A stretch of DNA of 64,000 nt, taken from NCBI GenBank assembly GCA_963920635.1, contig OY987298.1, forward strand, positions 682,001 through 746,000, written 5' to 3'. Made by a program: the position numbers and the translations under genes. The first letter of the stretch is position 1. Every line of letters starts with the position of its first letter. The notes beneath the pieces were generated by a model. That model ran no database searches, was not told the DNA's origin, and saw only the letters and a list, made by a program, of their open reading frames with translations. The stretch comes from Pseudeuparius sepicola (lineage: Eukaryota; Arthropoda; Insecta; Coleoptera; Anthribidae). This document shows positions 59,842 through 64,000 of the stretch, piece by piece.

Positions 59842-60275
59842 CAATGACGTCAAAACCTATAGACGTGGCGCCCCATTGTTAAAATGCCCTTTATTTTGAC
59901 CCCAAGATTAAATATATCCATACTACTCTAAAAACATGCCACAAACAAAGACAGAAAGTCAACCATCAACCAACTATACACCCGGTGATTCTCGGTTATA
60001 GTTCCTCCAGAATCACACTTAGATATCGCATGTTTTTTCTTGTTTGGGGGCGCCGGAAGCATCGCAACCTCACCTGAAGATTCGGGGGATGGTCTAACGA
60101 CGCCAGCCTCCGAGCCCAGAGTCGAAATAAGTTCGCTACGGCTCGACAAAAAGGGGCAATTTCTGACAATCTCGCGACATTTTCGGAATAATTTAATGGA
60201 GCGCTTAGATTGTGATTAGTTCTGGGCGTCAAGCGTTTATCAAAACAAACCTGTCTATAGGTTCTGACGTCATTG
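59842..60275 (-). mobile_element. 434-bp hAT-type MITE, copy 2
   Basis: Inverse of 14319-14752, same length, with exact 8-bp duplication TTAAAAAT (59834-59841 and 60276-60283). The unknown open frame is kept (59928-60149) with P to A and G to E replacements. Confidence 0.93.
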
Positions 60276-60283
60276 TTAAAAAT

Positions 60284-62160
60284 CAAATCTTGCAAGCTGA
60301 ATTAGAACCACTTCCTGACATCCGATTGAGCTGAAATTTTCCATACATCTTTAGTTCCGGCAATCCTAGGTTTGCTATACTTGGGTCTGTCCAATAAAAT
60401 CCTGTTACCTTCGTTAAATATACAAGATTTATTTATTACAATTTTGGAGACATTACAATTTTGATCGTACAACTTTAAAATGATAACAGTGTAAAATAAA
60501 TTTTTTATAATGAAGTTAAATTTGAGCAATTACAATAAACTAGGAGAGTTAAATTTAGTTAATAATTGGTTTGAGAACAATAAAAAGGTCGAATTGTCTT
60601 TACAAATACTCTGACTGTTCAGCTATAAGTTCTTTGAACCTTGATCCTTAAGTTGGAACTGAGTGTATCGTTTCTTACGCTCAAACGAGGCTCGTAGAAG
60701 TGTGGGGCGTGGCTAGGGCTTCCTCCGGTCCTTGTCTGCTCAAATAGGCGTTGCAGATGTTGAGGCTAGCAGATATCTCAGGGCGTCGCCGAAGTAGAGC
60801 TGACCAGGAGTCAACACCTATGCCAACGCAACTCCACTCGATGCCTACGCAACTCTCGTCACGTTGTTCCTTCGTCAGAGGGCTGTGATCGTAGCGTCCT
60901 CAGAGATGGTGTGCAAGCATGAACAGATCAGAAAGAAAGTAGCATTAGACAAGGTCTAAGCCTTTTACAGAAATTTATAAACCAATAGGTTACGATTAAT
61001 ATTTAAAATTGAATTATGATACTAAAGTTATTAAATATTGACAAATGATGGAAATTAAACGATTAGAACTATACTAAATTAAGGGGAACTATGCATAGTT
61101 TTTTTTTAAATTTTATAGATAATATTATTGAACTGTCCGGAATTGCAAAGTGCTTAATATTTAATAAGAAAAAATTTTGAGAATGCTCCAGCCCGAATTC
61201 TTGAAATTTAAGATATTTTAATACTTATTTAACGCGAAAAGTTTATTTGAGAGCTGAACGGTAAAATAGAGAAACTAAGAAAGCTGATAAACTAAAGGCA
61301 ATATGAATTTATTAGGAAAGTGAAAATATCGGTATCAGATTTACTTGAGTGGCCCGGTACCACAGAATCGAGACCTAACTCGAAAAATAAGGAAGTAACG
61401 TGTGACCAATGTGACCAAAACTTGAAAATATTCAACAAGATAACAGCCGCAAGATGGTGGGTATTCAAAAAAAAGACAATGCTATGTTTCTGAGTTAAAG
61501 ATGGCCGGGGCCTTGGACGAAATGAGTCCTTCAAAAAAATAGCACGTCTAAAAAAAAACGCCACAGGTGAGTAGTAAAGTTGCTGAACTAAGCAAAAATC
61601 AAAAGAAATTACTCACCTGTGGGGTCTTCCAGGAGAAACAGCCACCACCTGCTTGCTGTGTCCCGCGCTTCCTCAGCTAAGCAGCCAAAAAGGGAATGCC
61701 TCGGGCAAGCGTCGGTGCCTCACGACGCCGTGGACATAGAAAAGAGAAAAACGCAAAAATATTAGTCACACGAAGTCAATCCCCGATATTAAGACACAAA
61801 GCCACTCAAATAAATCACCGATGGCAAAAATTCAACTAGATAAAAGCCGAAAATGCCGAAAATTTGGCGGGAAATGGGCAGATGCCTCTGCGCGACTCGA
61901 CACACACGAAGACCCTGGCCGATCGCTGGCAGGACCTACGTCATGCGACCAATCAGGTTTTAGCAAGACACGCATTTAATCAACTAAACAGTATTTATGT
62001 TCACATTATGCATCAACAGAACCGAAAAATCGAGTAATTCATAATACAGATCTTTAACTACATACCTGCTGAAATGTAAACACACACTTGAATTTTTGCA
62101 TTTTGAATATGCCAGGGTTCGAGGCTAGTACACGGCCATTTCCGTATATAGCGCGCGAAA
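60284..62160. other. Unassigned; possible solo-LTR-like region 60420-60980
   Basis: No coding domain is recognised. 60420-60980 read on the minus strand has an LTR-like look (GC-rich leader then AATAAAAAGG-type AT-rich end) but no paired repeat or TG...CA with duplication was found. Near 61570-61620, CCACAGGTGAGTA and its inverse TACTCACCTGTGG face each other about 33 bp apart, each resembling a splice donor. Confidence 0.3.
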
Positions 62161-62399
62161 ATTTGAATTATTTGAAATTTTAAAATTTGAAAAAGTGGTA
62201 ATAAAATTGAATACAATGTTATAAATGAATTGAAACTGTACGAAGAATAAATTAGTTATTTAGTATAAGATATTATGAGATATGTTCAAAAATAATGACT
62301 TTATGTTAATAACAAAATATAAAAAAACGAGTAACGGATTTTGAAATGGAAAAATCCGTTACACAATGCAATATGCAATACTGAATATTGTAATATTTT

Positions 62400-62965
62400 C
62401 AAAATGGCCGCCGCTCCAAGATGGCGGATGATGTATGTTTTGTCAACCCCCTTGATATGGGTATATGGGTAAAGGGCTTGAAGAGTAGAAAACGATAAAG
62501 TTAGTGACATCACACTAAATTCAATATGGCCGCCGCTCCAACACGGCGGATTACATTTTCTTTTCCCTTAATATGGGCATTAAATAAAAGGGCTTGAAGA
62601 GTAGAACTAAAAAAAAAATATTTTTAAAAACAAGCTTTTATTTAAATGCTCTGAAAAGAAGAAAATAAACTTTATAATAAATCAAACCAAGGCAAACCCA
62701 TAATTTTGTTACATTATACAACTGTATATGATATAAAAGCTTGTCGCGAGAATATATATATATCTTGAAAGTAATTTTAAGTAGAAAATGTATTTTTCTA
62801 TAAAAGAAATTACACACGATAATCTCGCGACAAGCTTTTATATCATATACAGTTGTATAATGTAACAAAATTATGGGTTTGCCTTGGTTTGATTTGTTAT
62901 AAAGTTTATTTTATTATTTTCGGAGCATTTAAATAAAAGCTTGTTTTTAAAAAAATTTTTTTATT
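62400..62965. repeat. Hairpin family H, copy 3, with flanking module
   Basis: 62400-62610 has two imperfect copies of a module with GGCCGCCGCTCCA and GGGCTTGAAGAGTAGAA, inverse to 12120-12260. 62610-62965 is a hairpin with outer AAGCTTTTATTTAAATGC and inner AAGCTTGTCGCGAGA, arms of about 140 bp and a spacer of about 60 bp containing a TATATATA run. Confidence 0.85.
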
Positions 62966-63621
62966 AATAATTTTATTATGTAAACTTCAATAAAAAGCTG
63001 TGAAAATGAACTTTTTGTTTGTTATATTATCATCGCCCCATCTAAATCTTATCCCCAAGTTCAAAGCGCAAGCACCCTTTACAATATAAAGTTTTCGTAC
63101 TCCGTAATACACCTACTCCGCAACAACGCCTTGGAAAATCCCGGACTCCCCCAAACTTGAAGTAAACAACCCCCCTCTCCCCCCACCACTACAATCCGAA
63201 CGAACTCGACTTTCTCCTTCCGCCCCCCCCCTCTCTCTCCCGCCTCGGCCGCCCCCGATCTGCCCCTCTCTTTCCGATGCGGATAAAAGTGAATAATGGG
63301 GGCAAGGGGTTGCCTCCGCCCCCGCCCCACCCCCGCACGTTCCATTTCATATCTGGAGTCTGGCGGCGATCGATGGGCGCCGTGGGGTAGGTCGCTGCTA
63401 GGGGGGGGGGGGGGGTTGGGGGGAGTCATAGTGTGACGTCAGGATAAATAAATGCGGTTATGTTGGGGGAAACTCCGGAACAACTGTAGGTCGTCGCACT
63501 CGTAACTCGTGGAAAATAATTATTCTCTTATATTAAAAAAATATACGGCGCACCAAAAATGCCATAAATAGAAACACAGACCCATAGGGGTGTCCGGTGG
63601 GTATGGAGAAACCAATGTACA
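62966..63621. other. CT/GC-rich island 63150-63440, unassigned
   Basis: Pyrimidine-rich CCCCCCCCTCTCTCTCC and a 15-G run near 63400; a CRE-like GTGACGTCAG follows at about 63434. Frame 63079-63429 (minus) is compositional. Confidence 0.4.
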
Positions 63622-64000
63622 GGGTGTCTCATTATAAATAGACATACAGAGTGTCCAACTTTAGAACTGTACAAACCCGTAAAATCTTCATTTTTGAAGA
63701 TAATCTCCTAAACTTTTTTTGTTTCAAAGGCCTTCAAAAACCGCTTCTTTTGACCTTCCTGCTATTTTCAAAATGCAAATGCAGGGCCGGCTGCGATTTT
63801 TTTATACATACCCCCGATTTTCACGATAACCATTTAGCGACTTTTTTATTTAAAATCTGACCCCACAGCGTTAAACGGAACACCCCAAAACCCCCATATA
63901 CTAAATTTGAACAAAAACTATACAGGGAGTTCCATTCTGTAGGGTGTCAAAGTTGAGCAAAATAGGAATTTTAAAGGCATCTGGCGAGTCAAGTGTGCCA
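63622..64000. repeat. Left part of a CAGGGTGTCTCATTA foldback, cut by window end
   Basis: TACAGGGTGTCTCATTATAA at about 63620 and further CAGAGTGTCCAAC and ACAGGGAGTTCCATTCTGTA motifs match the terminal style of the other foldbacks here. The right arm is outside the window. Confidence 0.45.

Noticed and set aside
60420..60980. Solo LTR on the minus strand
   Set aside because: No TG...CA ends with a short flanking duplication and no second copy in the window; left as unassigned.

Overview
This window is eukaryotic, almost certainly from a large, repeat-rich insect genome. The evidence is the mix of elements: several hAT families, Tc1/mariner-like palindromic elements, a P-like element with a THAP exon, jockey/CR1-type and other LINE fragments, Penelope, gypsy and Helitron-like remnants, all in AT-rich DNA. 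The order cannot be fixed from sequence alone; a beetle or hemipteran would fit. No intact host protein-coding gene, rRNA, tRNA or CRISPR array was recognised. Most open frames longer than 60 codons are chance frames in repeats.

Layout. 1-1063: 3' end of a gypsy-like retrotransposon with polypurine tract and LTR. 1430-5841: nested inverted-repeat elements and foldbacks. 5977-9370: a hAT deletion derivative whose 3' end is amplified into seven ~378-bp units. 9379-14310: unassigned DNA, a conserved hairpin family and a 1-kb foldback. 14319-14752: a hAT-type MITE. 14761-27499: a repeat that grades into a 28-unit, 11.7-kb satellite of 417/420 bp. 27500-31830: Penelope GIY-YIG fragments, a mariner-type palindrome carrying a hAT MITE, and CAATTA-type repeats. 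31925-32690: an inverted, unamplified relative of the satellite source.

33396-34950: a hAT relic with a nested foldback. 35168-36962: a foldback holding a ~930-bp (TACATA)n tract. 37218-42975: two more hAT MITEs and a P-like element with a THAP exon. 43523-45590: a large palindrome. 46230-51086: two more copies of the first hAT family plus other insertions. 51480-53085: two LINE fragments joined tail to tail. 53205-59473: a palindromic family, one copy split by a Helitron-like insertion with a 122-bp minisatellite. 56-57 kb: hAT and mariner-type relics. 59842-60275: second copy of the 434-bp MITE. 60284-64000: mostly unassigned, with a third conserved hairpin.

The genes do not work together as a pathway. 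The value of the window is as a record of nested insertion. Target-site duplications read directly give precise boundaries for nine elements. The most unusual pattern is a set of tiny perfect or near-perfect palindromes (24-41 bp). Most begin CA and end TG, and those at four loci are flanked by exact 7-bp direct repeats. Paralogous copies elsewhere in the window supply empty sites for three of those four, and for a fifth palindrome that has weaker flanks. I know of no named element of this form.
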